Below, piece after piece: positions 42,813 to 52,734 of a stretch of 64,000 nt of DNA. Within the stretch, counting starts at the first letter, position 1. Each line of letters begins with the position of its first letter. The position numbers and the translations under genes were made by a program. Source of the stretch: Opitutus sp. GAS368 (GTDB taxonomy: Bacteria; Verrucomicrobiota; Verrucomicrobiia; Opitutales; UBA953); NCBI GenBank assembly GCA_945866215.1, contig CAMBGQ010000004.1, positions 1 to 64,000 on the forward strand. The letters run 5' to 3'. The notes under the pieces were generated by a model. It saw nothing but the letters and a program-made list of their open reading frames with translations, did not search any database and had not been told where the DNA came from.

Positions 42813-44533
42813 TGGAGAAGAACGACATCGCGGGCGTCCTCGACGAGATCGCCACGTTCATGGAGTTGACGGGCGAAAATCCTTTCAAGATCCGCGCGTA
42901 TTCGGCCGGGGCCCGCATCCTCGAGAACCTGACCGAAGACCTCGGTGAGCTCATCGATAGCGGCAAGCTGGCTGATATCCCCGGTCTCGGTGAGGCGCTC
43001 GTCGACAAGATCACGACGCTTCGCCGTGACGGCGTCCTGCCGTTTCATCAGAAGCTCAAGGCGTCCATCCCCGCCGGGCTCCTCGAAGTCATGCAGATTC
43101 CCGGCCTCGGCCCGAAGAAGGTGCGAGCGCTCTGGACGCAGTTGGCCGTCGAGGACCTCGCCAAGCTCAAGGAGGTCTGCGAAGCCGGCGCGGTCGCCGA
43201 GCTCAAGGGTTTTGGCGCCAAGACGCAGGACAAGATTCTCGAAGGCATCAAGAACCGTATCGCCTACGGGAAGCGCCACCGGTGGAACGACGCCGCCGCC
43301 ATCGCCGAGCCGATTCTCGCGGGCTTGCGGGCGCTACCGCAGGTCTCGCTGGCCGAATCGGCGGGCTCGCTCCGCCGTTCGCGGGAGACCGTCGGCGACC
43401 TCGACTTCCTCGTGGCCTCCTCGGATCCGCAACCGATTATGGCATGGTTCGTCGCCTTTCCTGGCGTGAAGGAAATCACCGCCCAAGGTGAGACGAAGTC
43501 CAGCGTGCGCTTCGAAAATGGCCTGCAGGCCGATTTACGCGTCGTCCCCGCGGCCCAATTCTACTTCGCGCTCCACCACTTCACCGGCTCCAAGGAGCAT
43601 AACGTCGCGATGCGCCACCGCGCGCTCGGCCGAGGCCTAAGCATGAGCGAATGGGGCTTCAAGTCCGTCGACGAGAAGACCCCCGCCCCGGGCGCCAAGA
43701 ACGAGGCAGAGGTCTTTCAAGCGCTGGGACTGCCTTGGATTCCGCCCGAAATGCGCGAAGGCAATGGGGAAATCGACGCTGCCGAAGCCGGCCAGCTGCC
43801 GGAGCTTATCCAGCTCTCCGACCTCCGCGGCGTTTTCCACAATCACACGACGGAATCGGATGGCGACCACACGCTCGACCAGATGGCCGCTGCGGCCGAA
43901 GCCCACGGATGGGAGTACCTCGGCATCTCCGACCATTCGAAGTCCAGCTTTCAGGCCAACGGTCTCGATGAGGCCCGCCTGGCCAAGCAGCGCGAGGATA
44001 TCGCGCAGCTCAACGCCTCGAAGAAATATCGCGTCCGCGTGCTCGCCGGCAGCGAGGTCGATATCCTCGCCGCCGGCGAACTGGACTTCCCGGACGATGT
44101 CCTGGCGCAACTCGATTTCGTCGTGGCCTCGGTCCACAATCGCTTCGGTCTGGAGCGCGAGGCGCAGACCGCCCGTATCATCAAGGCAATCGAGAATGAG
44201 CACGTCGATATGATCGGACACCTTACGGGGCGTCTGCTCAATCGGCGCGAACCCTACGAGGTCGATATCGCCAAGGTCATCGATGCCGCTGCGGCCAACG
44301 ACACGATCATCGAGCTCAACGCCAACCCTTGGCGGCTCGATCTCGACTGGCGTTGGTGGCGCCGCGCCGCCGAAAAGGGCGTGTTGTGTTCGATCAACCC
44401 GGACGCCCATGATATCGACCAGCTGGGCTTCGCTGCCTTTGGCGTACGCATCGCCCGCAAGGGCTGGCTGACGCCGGCGCAGGTGCTCAACACGCGCACG
44501 TTGCCCGAAGTGCTGCGCTGGCTGGGTCGTTGA
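42809..44533 (+). CDS. polX: family X DNA polymerase with PHP domain
   Basis: Bacterial PolX for base-excision or gap repair. Residues 1-80 are the 8-kDa-like domain with helix-hairpin-helix ([12 protein letters not shown]). A second HhH follows ([13 protein letters not shown]). The polymerase catalytic Asp pair lies in VGDLDFLV, with a third Asp in ADLRVVP. The C-terminal PHP nuclease domain begins [20 protein letters not shown] and includes GISDHSKS and GSEVDI. The length of 574 aa is typical. It overlaps gmk as ATGA. Confidence 0.93.
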   Translation: MMEKNDIAGVLDEIATFMELTGENPFKIRAYSAGARILENLTEDLGELIDSGKLADIPGLGEALVDKITTLRRDGVLPFHQKLKASIPAGLLEVMQIPGLGPKKVRALWTQLAVEDLAKLKEVCEAGAVAELKGFGAKTQDKILEGIKNRIAYGKRHRWNDAAAIAEPILAGLRALPQVSLAESAGSLRRSRETVGDLDFLVASSDPQPIMAWFVAFPGVKEITAQGETKSSVRFENGLQADLRVVPAAQFYFALHHFTGSKEHNVAMRHRALGRGLSMSEWGFKSVDEKTPAPGAKNEAEVFQALGLPWIPPEMREGNGEIDAAEAGQLPELIQLSDLRGVFHNHTTESDGDHTLDQMAAAAEAHGWEYLGISDHSKSSFQANGLDEARLAKQREDIAQLNASKKYRVRVLAGSEVDILAAGELDFPDDVLAQLDFVVASVHNRFGLEREAQTARIIKAIENEHVDMIGHLTGRLLNRREPYEVDIAKVIDAAAANDTIIELNANPWRLDLDWRWWRRAAEKGVLCSINPDAHDIDQLGFAAFGVRIARKGWLTPAQVLNTRTLPEVLRWLGR

Positions 44534-44582
44534 ACGCTCCTTCCGGCTCGCCCTGCGGGCGCCGCTCCTCCTATCCTACCGC

Positions 44583-45377
44583 ATGCTGCACGATAAGCGC
44601 CGTCTGCTCCTCATCGCCGGACCTTGCTCCCTCGAGTCAGAGGCCAATTGCCGGACCGTCGCCGCGGAGCTCAAGGCGCTGGCTGCCCGCCACCCAGAAC
44701 TGAACATCATCTTCAAGGGTTCCTACGATAAGGCCAACCGCACTTCGCTGGGGGGCGACCGCGGCCCTGGCCTGCAGGCGGGCCTCGATCTCCTCGCGAT
44801 GGTGAAGAAGGATTACGGGTTCAAAGTCCTGACCGATATCCACGGCCCCGACCAGTGCGCGGCCGTCGGTAAGGTCGTCGACGTGTTGCAGATCCCGGCG
44901 TTCATGTGCCGCCAGACCGATCTCCTCGTCGCCGCCGCCCAGACCGGCAAGGTCGTGAACGTGAAGAAGGGGCAGTTCCTTTCGCCGGCAGAGATGCGCT
45001 TCGTGGTCGATAAGCTCGAAGGCGCCCAGGCTGCCGAGATTTGGCAGACCGACCGTGGCACGACCTTTGGCTACCAGAACCTGGTCGTCGACATGCGCTC
45101 TTTCCCGATCATGGCTGGCTTCGGTCACCCGACGATCATGGACGCCACGCACGCGGTGCAGCTCCCCGGCGCCGCCGGCGGCGCTTCCGGCGGGCAACGT
45201 GAATACGTGCCGGTCCTCGCCAAGGCGGCCCTCGCCGCCGGTGCTGACGGCCTGTTCATGGAGACGCACCCCGACCCGCAGAAGGCGATCTCCGACGGCC
45301 CGTCGCAGGTGCCGCTCGCTGAATTCCCCGCGCTCGTAGAAGCCTGCCTGCGCGTCTGGAAAGCCGTCCGCGCCTAG
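44583..45377 (+). CDS. kdsA: 3-deoxy-D-manno-octulosonate 8-phosphate synthase
   Basis: Condenses PEP with arabinose-5-phosphate to form Kdo-8-phosphate for lipopolysaccharide. Motifs are [37 protein letters not shown], and [19 protein letters not shown]. The Cys in AGPCSLES is the residue that marks the metal-dependent class (Asn in the E. coli metal-independent enzyme). The length is 264 aa. Its TAG stop overlaps the convergent menE stop through the palindrome CTAG. Confidence 0.95.
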   Translation: MLHDKRRLLLIAGPCSLESEANCRTVAAELKALAARHPELNIIFKGSYDKANRTSLGGDRGPGLQAGLDLLAMVKKDYGFKVLTDIHGPDQCAAVGKVVDVLQIPAFMCRQTDLLVAAAQTGKVVNVKKGQFLSPAEMRFVVDKLEGAQAAEIWQTDRGTTFGYQNLVVDMRSFPIMAGFGHPTIMDATHAVQLPGAAGGASGGQREYVPVLAKAALAAGADGLFMETHPDPQKAISDGPSQVPLAEFPALVEACLRVWKAVRA

Positions 45378-46579
45378 GCGGCCAGCTGCGCGATTGCTTC
45401 CCGGTCTGGCTTACCGCTCGCGTTCGTGGGGATCTTCCGGACGAACACGTAGCGCCGCGGCCGAGCCGCCGGCGCGAGGGTTTCGCAGGCCAGTCGGAGG
45501 GCGGCTTCCGTGGAGGCGGGGCCGATGACGCAGGCGGTCACGACTTCACCCCAAGTCGCGTCCGCCACACCCAGTACCAGCGCGGCCTCGACCAGCCCCG
45601 TCGCCTGGAGCGCCTGCTCCACGCGCGCCGGATCGACCTTTTCGCCGCCGGTGATGATGACGCGATCGGCGCGTCCGGAAATCCGCACGCTGCCGTCGGC
45701 TTCCACGTCGCCGCGATCACCGCTCGCCCAAGGGCGGGTGAGCGCATCGGCGGGCCACTGGCCGAGGCCGAGCGAGGGCGCGGCGATGGTGATGACGCCC
45801 TCGGCGTCTGTCGCGAACGTCACGCCAGGCAGGGGAGCCCCGCGCGTAGTTTCACCCGTCCAGATTTTTTCCGGCGGGCACAGCGCGCAGGCCGCCGCGG
45901 TCTCCGTCGAACCATAGGTAAGGAAGACGGGCAGCCGCTGCGCGCGGATCTCGCCGGCCAGCGGCCCGGGCAGGGCCGCGCCACCGAGCAGAATCACGTC
46001 GAAACCGCGCAACCACGTTGCGCCTTCGGCGTGCGCCAGGAGGCGGGTCAGTTGCGCTGGCACCAAGGAGATGACCTTCGTGCCCTCGGCCGGCAAGGCC
46101 ACGGAGGGCAGGGGAGTCTCCGCGGCGAAGCGTCCATCGAGGACGGCGTGTGCGCCGCCGGTCACGCGGGCGCGGATTGCCGGCATGAAGCCGCTGACGT
46201 GCCAAGGCGGCGTGCAGGTGACGCCATGGAGGATTGGGGACAGCCCGCGCGCACCCAGTGCGACGCTCAGACCGAGCGCGGCGGCCCGCAAAGTTTCCGC
46301 CGAGTGGATGATGAACTTCACTTTCCCGCCGGTGCCGCCGGTCGGGATCATCACGCGACCGCGCCAGTTCTTCGGCCAATCACAGGTGCCGAGACCACGC
46401 GGCTCGAGGGTGAGGCCTTTGACGAGCGTGCCCAGCGGAAGCTGGCGGGCGGCCTCGGCGAGGTCGTGGGCGGACCAGCGGGGATTACCGAGGAAAACCG
46501 GCAGGCCGGCATCATGCGCCAGCAGCGCTTCGCGCAGGTGCGTGGCGTAGTCCGCATGGAAGACCGCGACGGCGCTCAT
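45374..46579 (-). CDS. menE: O-succinylbenzoate-CoA ligase-like AMP-forming enzyme
   Basis: Adenylate-forming ligase of 401 aa. The ATP-binding motif is [13 protein letters not shown], with [17 protein letters not shown] as the second core motif. [33 protein letters not shown] is the hinge region, and [13 protein letters not shown] holds the C-terminal catalytic Lys. Small size and coupling to menC (ATGA overlap) support MenE of menaquinone synthesis, which activates o-succinylbenzoate with CoA. Other men genes are not in the window. Confidence 0.85.
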   Translation of the reverse strand: MSAVAVFHADYATHLREALLAHDAGLPVFLGNPRWSAHDLAEAARQLPLGTLVKGLTLEPRGLGTCDWPKNWRGRVMIPTGGTGGKVKFIIHSAETLRAAALGLSVALGARGLSPILHGVTCTPPWHVSGFMPAIRARVTGGAHAVLDGRFAAETPLPSVALPAEGTKVISLVPAQLTRLLAHAEGATWLRGFDVILLGGAALPGPLAGEIRAQRLPVFLTYGSTETAAACALCPPEKIWTGETTRGAPLPGVTFATDAEGVITIAAPSLGLGQWPADALTRPWASGDRGDVEADGSVRISGRADRVIITGGEKVDPARVEQALQATGLVEAALVLGVADATWGEVVTACVIGPASTEAALRLACETLAPAARPRRYVFVRKIPTNASGKPDREAIAQLAA

Positions 46580-47517
46580 GTCAGCTCCTGCCAGAAGCGG
46601 CCCCAATCGAAGTCCACCAGCCCGGCGGCGAGCGCGCCAGGCGCATGCTGGTCTCGGCCGTCATGCTCGAACCGGCCGAGGGTATCGAAGCCCACCGTCC
46701 CCGCTGCTGGGTCTTGCGCTGCCAGCCATAAGGCGCCCTGCCGACCAACCGCGGTCTCGAAGCAGGACGAGTAGACAACGACACCCTTATGCGCGGCGCG
46801 CCAGGCCAGCAGATCGTCCCAGTCCCCAGCGAGCAGCGGCTTCACGACCACCGTCCCGTCCCACGCGAGTCCGGCCGGCGTGAGAAATGATTCATCGAGC
46901 GCGATCTTAACCGGCCCGATGGACGCGTAGCCCAGATGTCCGACGGGCAGGGGCTGCTCGAGGAATTCGATTCGTTCCTCCGCGCGCACTAACTCGGCCC
47001 AGCGGCGCGCCGCTTGCAAGTCCAGCGAACCGTTGGCATCGAGCCGGAGGCGACCAGGGAATCGCGCCAGCACGCTGCGGATAGCTTCCTCTGATGTCTC
47101 GGGCGAGATCTTGATTTTTAAGGTCTGGAAGCCCTCGGCAATCTTCGCCGCCGTCTCCATCACGGAGAGCGTCATGAGCCCAGCGCAAGGGAGGGCGTCG
47201 CGGAAACGGGCGATTTGGTTCCAATGCCGGCAGCTGGCAAGTGCCGCCGAGAGGCAAGGTCGCGCCGTCGGGGAAGCGGCGATCGCAGCGGAGAGGTGAC
47301 CGAGGTTTCCCTGCGCCGAGCGCAGCGACTCGACGGCTTGCTCGATGGTCTCGGTCGGGAAACCAGGCCAAGGAGCGATTTCTCCGTATCCGGTGCCTTG
47401 GTCCGATTGCGTCCGGAGGATGATACGATCGACGGCGTCCACGACGCCCGCCCCTGTCGCCACCGGCGTGCGGAGACGTCGGCGGAAGCGTTTGAAGTCG
47501 AAAAAACCACTGGTCAT
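46576..47517 (-). CDS. menC: o-succinylbenzoate synthase
   Basis: Enolase-superfamily dehydratase of menaquinone synthesis, 313 aa. The catalytic Lys motif is LKIKIS; the metal ligands are spread over [17 protein letters not shown] and ALDESF; the second Lys is in VVKPLLAG. The N-terminal cap has [19 protein letters not shown]. The long open frame to 48003 is rejected because it runs opposite guaB; the ATG at 47517 begins the recognisable domain. It is divergent from guaB with 93 bases between them and translationally coupled to menE. Confidence 0.88.
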   Translation of the reverse strand: MTSGFFDFKRFRRRLRTPVATGAGVVDAVDRIILRTQSDQGTGYGEIAPWPGFPTETIEQAVESLRSAQGNLGHLSAAIAASPTARPCLSAALASCRHWNQIARFRDALPCAGLMTLSVMETAAKIAEGFQTLKIKISPETSEEAIRSVLARFPGRLRLDANGSLDLQAARRWAELVRAEERIEFLEQPLPVGHLGYASIGPVKIALDESFLTPAGLAWDGTVVVKPLLAGDWDDLLAWRAAHKGVVVYSSCFETAVGRQGALWLAAQDPAAGTVGFDTLGRFEHDGRDQHAPGALAAGLVDFDWGRFWQELT

Positions 47518-47610
47518 GGGTCGAATAGACGGCAATCCGGACAAACTCGCAAAATCAATTTGCCAGCCATCAGGGGGGTGCCTAACACCCTTGGGGGAAA
47601 CCGACCACTC

Positions 47611-49185
47611 ATGGCCTCCTCGAAATCCAAGGGCCGCGTTTCCCTCGACGAACGCTTTTACCTGCCAGCAGACGAATTTTTCTCTGCCAACGCTGGTCTG
47701 GGCCTGACGTATGACGACGTTTCCCTGGCGACCCGCTACTCCGAGGTCCTCCCCCGGATGACCCGCCTCGATTCGGCGCTTTCGGACTCCCTCTCCCTGT
47801 CCCTCCCAATCGTCTCCTCCGACATGGACACGGTGACCGAGCACCGCATGGCTATCGCGATGGCCCTCAACGGCGGGCTGGGCCTCCTCCATTACAATAT
47901 GTCCGAGGTCGAGCAGGTGGCCGAAGTCCGCCGCGTGAAGAACCATATCCACGGCATGATTGGCGACCCCGCAGTCGTCGCGCCGGAAGACACCATCGCC
48001 CAAGTCCTGGCCCGCATCGAGCGCGACGGCCTGGCCTTCAGTACCTTCCCGGTCACCGCTCCCGATGGTACGTTACTCGGTCTCCTGCCTGGCAGCACGG
48101 TCAAGGAGCGCCACGGCCAGCGCAAGGTCGTCGCCGTCATGATTCCGCGCGACAAGGTGTTCACCGTCGGCGAGAAGGATCTCGGCAAGGACCCGATTGC
48201 CACCGCCGACCGCAAGTTCTCCGAACACGTTGGCCAGAACAAGCTGCTCGTCGTCGATGCGAAGAACAAACTCCGCGGCCTTTTCACTTTGAGCGATATC
48301 GAGCGCATCTCCGAGGAATCCCGCGCCCACGTCCGCCCAACGCGCGACGCTGATTTCCGTCTCCGTGTCGGCGTCGCCATCTCGGTGCCCCGCACCGCTG
48401 ACGGCGAAATCGACCGCACCCGCTTACTCGCCCACGTCAGCGCTCTTATCGACGAAGGCGCGGATGCCCTCGCGATTTCGACCGCGCACGGCCACACTAA
48501 AGGTGTCGGTGACGCGCTACGCATGTTGCGCAAGGCACATAAGCATATCACACTCATCGCCGGTAACGTCACCAGTGGCGAAGGCGTCGAGTTCCTCGCC
48601 GCGGCGGGCGCTGACACCGTCAAGATTGGCCAGGGCCCCGGCTCAATCTGCACGACCCGCATCGTCGCCGGCGTCGGTATCCCGCAGCTGACCGCACTTT
48701 ACGTCGCCTCCCGCGCCGCCGCCCAGAAGGGCGTGCGCATCCTCGCCGACGGCGGCATCACGAAGAGCGGCGACATCGTCAAGGCGCTCACGCTCGCCGA
48801 CGCGGTCATCCTCGGCGGCCTGCTCGCCGGGAGCCGCGAAGCCCCGGGCAAGCTGATGGAGATCAACGGTAAGACTTATAAGGAATACCGCGGCATGGGT
48901 TCGCATGAAGCCATGCGGAAGGGTTCCGCCGCCCGCTACGGCCATTCCGCCAGCGGCAAGTTCAGTAAGGTCGCCGCCGAAGGCATCGAAGCGCTCAAGG
49001 AAGTTTCCGGCACCGTCGACCAAGTCCTCGGCACCCTCGCTGGTGGCGTCCAGAGCGGCCTCGGCTACCTCGGCGCGGCGAACCTCGCCGAACATCGTAA
49101 GCGCGCCCGCTTCATCCGAGTCACACCTGCCGGCCAGCGCGAAGCCGCTCCGCACGACGTGATTGAGATCAAGGCCGGCTCCTGA
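47611..49185 (+). CDS. guaB: IMP dehydrogenase
   Basis: NAD-dependent IMP to XMP, the committed step to GMP. The N-terminal part has [19 protein letters not shown] and [24 protein letters not shown]-pair insertion spans roughly residues 110-230. The catalytic loop is [20 protein letters not shown] with the active-site Cys. [25 protein letters not shown] forms the flap region. The length is 524 aa. No purine riboswitch-like fold is obvious in the short upstream gap. Confidence 0.95.
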   Translation: MASSKSKGRVSLDERFYLPADEFFSANAGLGLTYDDVSLATRYSEVLPRMTRLDSALSDSLSLSLPIVSSDMDTVTEHRMAIAMALNGGLGLLHYNMSEVEQVAEVRRVKNHIHGMIGDPAVVAPEDTIAQVLARIERDGLAFSTFPVTAPDGTLLGLLPGSTVKERHGQRKVVAVMIPRDKVFTVGEKDLGKDPIATADRKFSEHVGQNKLLVVDAKNKLRGLFTLSDIERISEESRAHVRPTRDADFRLRVGVAISVPRTADGEIDRTRLLAHVSALIDEGADALAISTAHGHTKGVGDALRMLRKAHKHITLIAGNVTSGEGVEFLAAAGADTVKIGQGPGSICTTRIVAGVGIPQLTALYVASRAAAQKGVRILADGGITKSGDIVKALTLADAVILGGLLAGSREAPGKLMEINGKTYKEYRGMGSHEAMRKGSAARYGHSASGKFSKVAAEGIEALKEVSGTVDQVLGTLAGGVQSGLGYLGAANLAEHRKRARFIRVTPAGQREAAPHDVIEIKAGS

Positions 49186-49193
49186 TTTTACCT

Positions 49194-50057
49194 ATGGAAG
49201 CTTTTCTTAGGGCACTCTCCCTCATCTTACTCGGCGTCCTGATCGGCGCGGTGGGCATGTTATTCTTCACGCCGAGCTTCAACGTCGTCGTCAGCCGAGC
49301 TCCTGGCGCGCTCAAGCCCGTCGAGTTCGCCACCGCCCCAGTCGCGCCCGCCGTCGCGCCGGCCACGCCCGCAAAAAACCCTGCCCGCGACGATGTGGCG
49401 GTCGCTCCAGTGAAGCCGCCCGTCGCCGCCGACGCGCGCCCCTCTCTGGCCCCTGCCGCCGTCGAGCCGACCATCGATTTTAAGGCGATCTCGGAGCACC
49501 TCATCCTCTGGCCTACTTCGGTGACGGTGAAGACCGCGACCACGGTACCCGTGTTGGTCGATGGCAAGAAAGTCCAGGATCTGGCTCTCGAGGCCGGCAC
49601 AATCTTGCAGGTCTCCAAGGTCCTGGCGAACGGGTCCCTTGAGGTTCGCGCCAAGGGCGCCAAGTTCGAGGTCCAGAGCCCGCTCACGGATTTCTCGTTA
49701 GAGCTGGGCAAGCGCGTTTCGGAACTCGTCCTCAAGGGCACGAAGTTCGATTCGCCTTTCGCAAACCCGCCGACATCAGCTCCCGCTGCGGTCGTGGTCA
49801 CCGCCGCGGCGGTCCCCGCGCCTGTCGTCGCGCCCAAGGCTCCGCTGAGCTTGGCCCAGCGCGTCGACGTGCTGTTCGGTGCTAAGCCAGCGGGTGAATC
49901 GTCGGCCAACCCGCCTGCGGCCGCCGCGCCTTCCGTCCCCCCGCCTGCGGCCGCCGATATCCCCGCCACTCCGCCTCCGGCGGCTCCGTCAACCGAACCG
50001 AACACCGTCGAGAAGGGTAAGGATCTAGACCGTAAGATAAACCAGCTCTTCAAGTGA
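49194..50057 (+). CDS. membrane-anchored Pro/Ala-rich protein, unknown
   Basis: 287 aa. One N-terminal membrane segment (ALSLILLGVLIGAVGMLFF) is followed by a Pro/Ala-rich linker, a small central domain (about residues 95-185, with VPVLVDGKKVQDLALEAGT, perhaps an SH3-like fold) and a second Pro/Ala-rich region containing a short duplicated PPAAA segment. It ends DLDRKINQLFK. I recognise no family. It sits eight bases after guaB and may share its transcript. Confidence 0.6.
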   Translation: MEAFLRALSLILLGVLIGAVGMLFFTPSFNVVVSRAPGALKPVEFATAPVAPAVAPATPAKNPARDDVAVAPVKPPVAADARPSLAPAAVEPTIDFKAISEHLILWPTSVTVKTATTVPVLVDGKKVQDLALEAGTILQVSKVLANGSLEVRAKGAKFEVQSPLTDFSLELGKRVSELVLKGTKFDSPFANPPTSAPAAVVVTAAAVPAPVVAPKAPLSLAQRVDVLFGAKPAGESSANPPAAAAPSVPPPAAADIPATPPPAAPSTEPNTVEKGKDLDRKINQLFK

Positions 50058-50064
50058 TCGGCCT

Positions 50065-50832
50065 GTGAGTCACGCGAAGATATTTTCTTGGAACGTCAAT
50101 GGGGTCCGCTCGGCCCTCGGCAAGGGACTCGGCGAATTCATCGCGTCGGCTGACCCGGATGTGCTCTGCCTGCAGGAGACGAAGTGTGAGACGGCCGTGG
50201 CTTCTACGCTTGGCCTAGCCTACCCGCATCAGTTCTGGCATGAGGCCGAGAAAAAGGGCTACTCGGGTACGGCCATCCTTTCCAAGGTCGCGCCGCTTTC
50301 CGTCGCCACGGATTTCCCGGGCGATCACCCGCCCGAAGGCCGCGTGGTCACGGCGGAGTTCAACGGGCTCTTCGTGGTCAGCGCTTACGTCCCTAATTCT
50401 CAGCGCGAGCTCGAGCGCCTCGCTTATCGCCTCCAGTGGGACGCCGATTTCCGTAAATACCTGGCCCGCCTCGCGAAGAAGAAGCCGGTGGTCGTCTGCG
50501 GAGACCTCAATGTCGCGCACGCCGAGATCGACCTCGCCAATCCTTCCACGAACCGCCGCAACGCGGGCTTCACCGACGAGGAACGCGAATCATTCAGCCA
50601 GCTGCTCGTCGGCCATGGTTTCACGGATACCTTCCGCGCTCAGCACCCTGAGCTCGCACAGCGCTACAGTTGGTGGTCCTATCGCCCTGGTATCCGCGCC
50701 CGCAACATCGGGTGGCGTCTGGATTACTGCCTGACTTCTGACGGCCTCAAGTATTCGCAGCCCGACATCCACGACAAGGTCACCGGCTCGGACCACTGTC
50801 CGGTATCCGTCCGCGTGCAGGCCGAGCTCTAA
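50065..50832 (+). CDS. xthA: exodeoxyribonuclease III
   Basis: AP endonuclease/3'-5' exonuclease of base-excision repair, 255 aa, GTG start. KIFSWNVNGVRSALGKGL, LCLQETKCE, the GYSGTAILSK loop, VCGDLNVAHAEIDLANP, and the terminal GSDHCPVSV give the full set of metal and phosphate ligands. It overlaps the convergent POT transporter stop by four bases. Confidence 0.93.
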   Translation: MSHAKIFSWNVNGVRSALGKGLGEFIASADPDVLCLQETKCETAVASTLGLAYPHQFWHEAEKKGYSGTAILSKVAPLSVATDFPGDHPPEGRVVTAEFNGLFVVSAYVPNSQRELERLAYRLQWDADFRKYLARLAKKKPVVVCGDLNVAHAEIDLANPSTNRRNAGFTDEERESFSQLLVGHGFTDTFRAQHPELAQRYSWWSYRPGIRARNIGWRLDYCLTSDGLKYSQPDIHDKVTGSDHCPVSVRVQAEL

Positions 50833-52349
50833 TCGGTCGTCGCTTGTTCTCCGGTCAGCCGGCGCACCCAGGGCACGAGTATAAGGAGTAACAGACTCAT
50901 CCCGCCGACAAGTAGGGCCTGGTTCCAGAAGAAGTTCGCCAGCGCCAGCGGATCCTTGGCGTCGAAGCTGCCAGCGAGCACTCCGGCCAGTTTATTGCCC
51001 AGCGCCGATCCAAGGAACCAGATGCCCATCACCAATCCGGCCAGTTTGGCGGGAGCGAGCTTGGACATCGCGCTCAGGCCGACCGGGCTTAAGCAAAGTT
51101 CCCCGATAGTCTGGAGGAAGTAGACGCCGACGAGCCACCAGGGGCTCACCTTACCCGCGGCGGTGAGTTGGGCCGCCGGGACGAGCAGCGCGAAGGAAAG
51201 TCCGAGGAAGACGAGGCCCCAGAAGAACTTCATCGGGATCGAGGGTTGGCGTTCGCGGAGGCGGACCCAGAGCCAGGCGAACAGTGGGGCCAGCGCGATC
51301 ACGAAGAGCGAATTCACCGACTGGAACCACGATGACGGGAAGGCGTAACCGAACGTCTCGTTGCGCGTGAGTTCGTCGGCGAACAGTGTGAGCGACGAGC
51401 CAGCCTGCTCGAAGACGGCCCAGAAGATGATGGCGCAGATGAAGAAAACCAGGATCGCCGCGATGCGGTGGCTGTCGGGGTCTTTCTTGAGTACGCCGAA
51501 ATAGATGACGCCGACGATCGGCAGGGCGTAGACGAGGGGGTTGATCCACGGGAAGTAATCCGAGGCGATCATGACGCCGAGCAGGGCGGCGGTACCGATC
51601 GCGACCAAGGCGAGCCGGTCCCAGGGGCGGGGCGTGCCCGTTGCCGGCGCCTGGCCGATATGGGCCAGCCAGTGGAGTCGCCGGAGATAGACGCCCATAC
51701 CGATTGTCATGCCGACGCCGGCGGCGGCGAAGCCCCAGTGCCAGCTGTGCAGCGGGTCGAATCCCCAGCCGGTCAGCAGCGTCTTGAACTGGTCGCTTTG
51801 CGCCAGCCACCCGACCACCAAAGGTGCCGCGAAGGCCCCGAGGTTGATGCCCATGTAGAAGAGCGAGAAGCCGGCGTCTCGTCGCGTATCCTCGGGCGAG
51901 TAGAGGCCGCCGACGAGCGTGCTGATGCTCGGCTTGAGCAGGCCAGTCCCGAGTGCGATGAGGATGAGCCCGGCGTAGAACGTCGGTATGGAAGCGAATG
52001 CCAGGCAGTAGTGGCCAGCGGTAATGATTAATCCGCCGATCAGCACCGCCCGCCGGGCACCTAAGAAGTTATCAGCGAGATAGCCCCCGAGGATGCAGAC
52101 CATGTAGCTCGCCATGGTGTAGTTGCCGTAGATCTGCGCCGCGAATTTCTGGTCGAAGCCCAGCCCGCCCATCGTCAACGGGGCGATCATGAAAAGGAGT
52201 AATAGCGCCCGCATGCCGTAGTAGGAGAACCGCTCCCACATCTCGGCGTAGTACAGCATGCTCAACCCTCGGGGATGGCCGGCGAAGCCCCCGTGGTCGC
52301 GATCGGTCTGCGCGGTCTGCGGTTCGACGGATGGGGTCGGTGCGTGCAT
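50829..52349 (-). CDS. POT-family proton-dependent peptide transporter
   Basis: 506 aa, about 12-14 hydrophobic segments. Family signatures are HPRGLSMLYYAEMWERFSYY at the start, GGYLADNFLGARRAVLIGG, LGTGLLKPSISTLVGGLY, FYMGINLGAF and, near the end, ELCLSPVGLSAMSKLAP. Imports di- and tripeptides with protons. It is divergent from feoA with 124 bases between, and its stop overlaps that of xthA through TCTAA. Confidence 0.92.
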   Translation of the reverse strand: MHAPTPSVEPQTAQTDRDHGGFAGHPRGLSMLYYAEMWERFSYYGMRALLLLFMIAPLTMGGLGFDQKFAAQIYGNYTMASYMVCILGGYLADNFLGARRAVLIGGLIITAGHYCLAFASIPTFYAGLILIALGTGLLKPSISTLVGGLYSPEDTRRDAGFSLFYMGINLGAFAAPLVVGWLAQSDQFKTLLTGWGFDPLHSWHWGFAAAGVGMTIGMGVYLRRLHWLAHIGQAPATGTPRPWDRLALVAIGTAALLGVMIASDYFPWINPLVYALPIVGVIYFGVLKKDPDSHRIAAILVFFICAIIFWAVFEQAGSSLTLFADELTRNETFGYAFPSSWFQSVNSLFVIALAPLFAWLWVRLRERQPSIPMKFFWGLVFLGLSFALLVPAAQLTAAGKVSPWWLVGVYFLQTIGELCLSPVGLSAMSKLAPAKLAGLVMGIWFLGSALGNKLAGVLAGSFDAKDPLALANFFWNQALLVGGMSLLLLILVPWVRRLTGEQATTD

Positions 52350-52424
52350 CGGAGGGGGTTATAAGCGGGGTAATCGGGGAGAGGGAGTCGGGAATGCATT
52401 TCACCCTCCGACAGAGGGACGGCG

Positions 52425-52453
52425 TTGACAAGGGGGGGCTATCGGCTACTTTT
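52425..52453 (+). promoter_or_regulatory. putative feoA promoter
   Basis: A perfect -35 hexamer TTGACA (52425-52430) is followed after 16 bases by TACTTT, a weak -10. The start point would then fall about 15 bases before the feoA GTG, and the Fur-like palindrome overlaps the -10 and start region, which fits repression. Confidence 0.5.
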
Positions 52454-52467
52454 GAGACTCAATCTCA
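52453..52467. promoter_or_regulatory. Fur-box-like palindrome at feoA
   Basis: TGAGACTCAATCTCA is a 7-1-7 inverted repeat with one mismatch between arms and differs at two positions from the classical 15-bp Fur box TGAGAATCATTCTCA. It lies six bases before the feoA start codon, over the probable -10/+1 region. Iron-dependent repression of feoAB by Fur is the natural reading. Confidence 0.7.
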
Positions 52468-52473
52468 ATTAGC

Positions 52474-52734
52474 GTGACCCCGCTATCGCAACTTCTCCCG
52501 GGCCAATTCGGCAAACTGGCCTCGCTCAACCCTGAGCGGGGGGTGGATCAGCGTTTGATGGCCCTGGGGCTGCTCCCGGGCATGATTCTTAAGCTCATCC
52601 GGAAGGCGCCGCTCGGCGACCCGCTGGCCATCGAGTTCGGCGGCCAAGTCGTCAGCCTCCGCCTCGCCGAGGCCGAAAATCTGATCGTCGATGTCTCCGC
52701 CGATTGTCCCATCCAGCGACCGCGTCAGCCGTGA
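52474..52734 (+). CDS. feoA: ferrous iron transport protein A
   Basis: 86-aa cytoplasmic SH3-like protein that supports FeoB. It has a GTG start. LSQLLPGQFGKLASL, then QRLMALGLLPGMILKLIRKAPLGDPLAIEFGG is the FeoA pattern, ending with LRLAEAENLIVDV. The stop overlaps the feoB start as GTGA. A Fur-like box and a TTGACA promoter element precede it. Confidence 0.93.
   Translation: MTPLSQLLPGQFGKLASLNPERGVDQRLMALGLLPGMILKLIRKAPLGDPLAIEFGGQVVSLRLAEAENLIVDVSADCPIQRPRQP

Noticed and set aside
47518-47610. Purine riboswitch before guaB
   Set aside because: The gap is only 93 bases and shows just a weak GGGTG/CACCC hairpin without the conserved purine-riboswitch core.
47518-48003. 162-residue extension of menC
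   Set aside because: It lies opposite guaB and has no enolase-superfamily likeness; menC starts at 47517.
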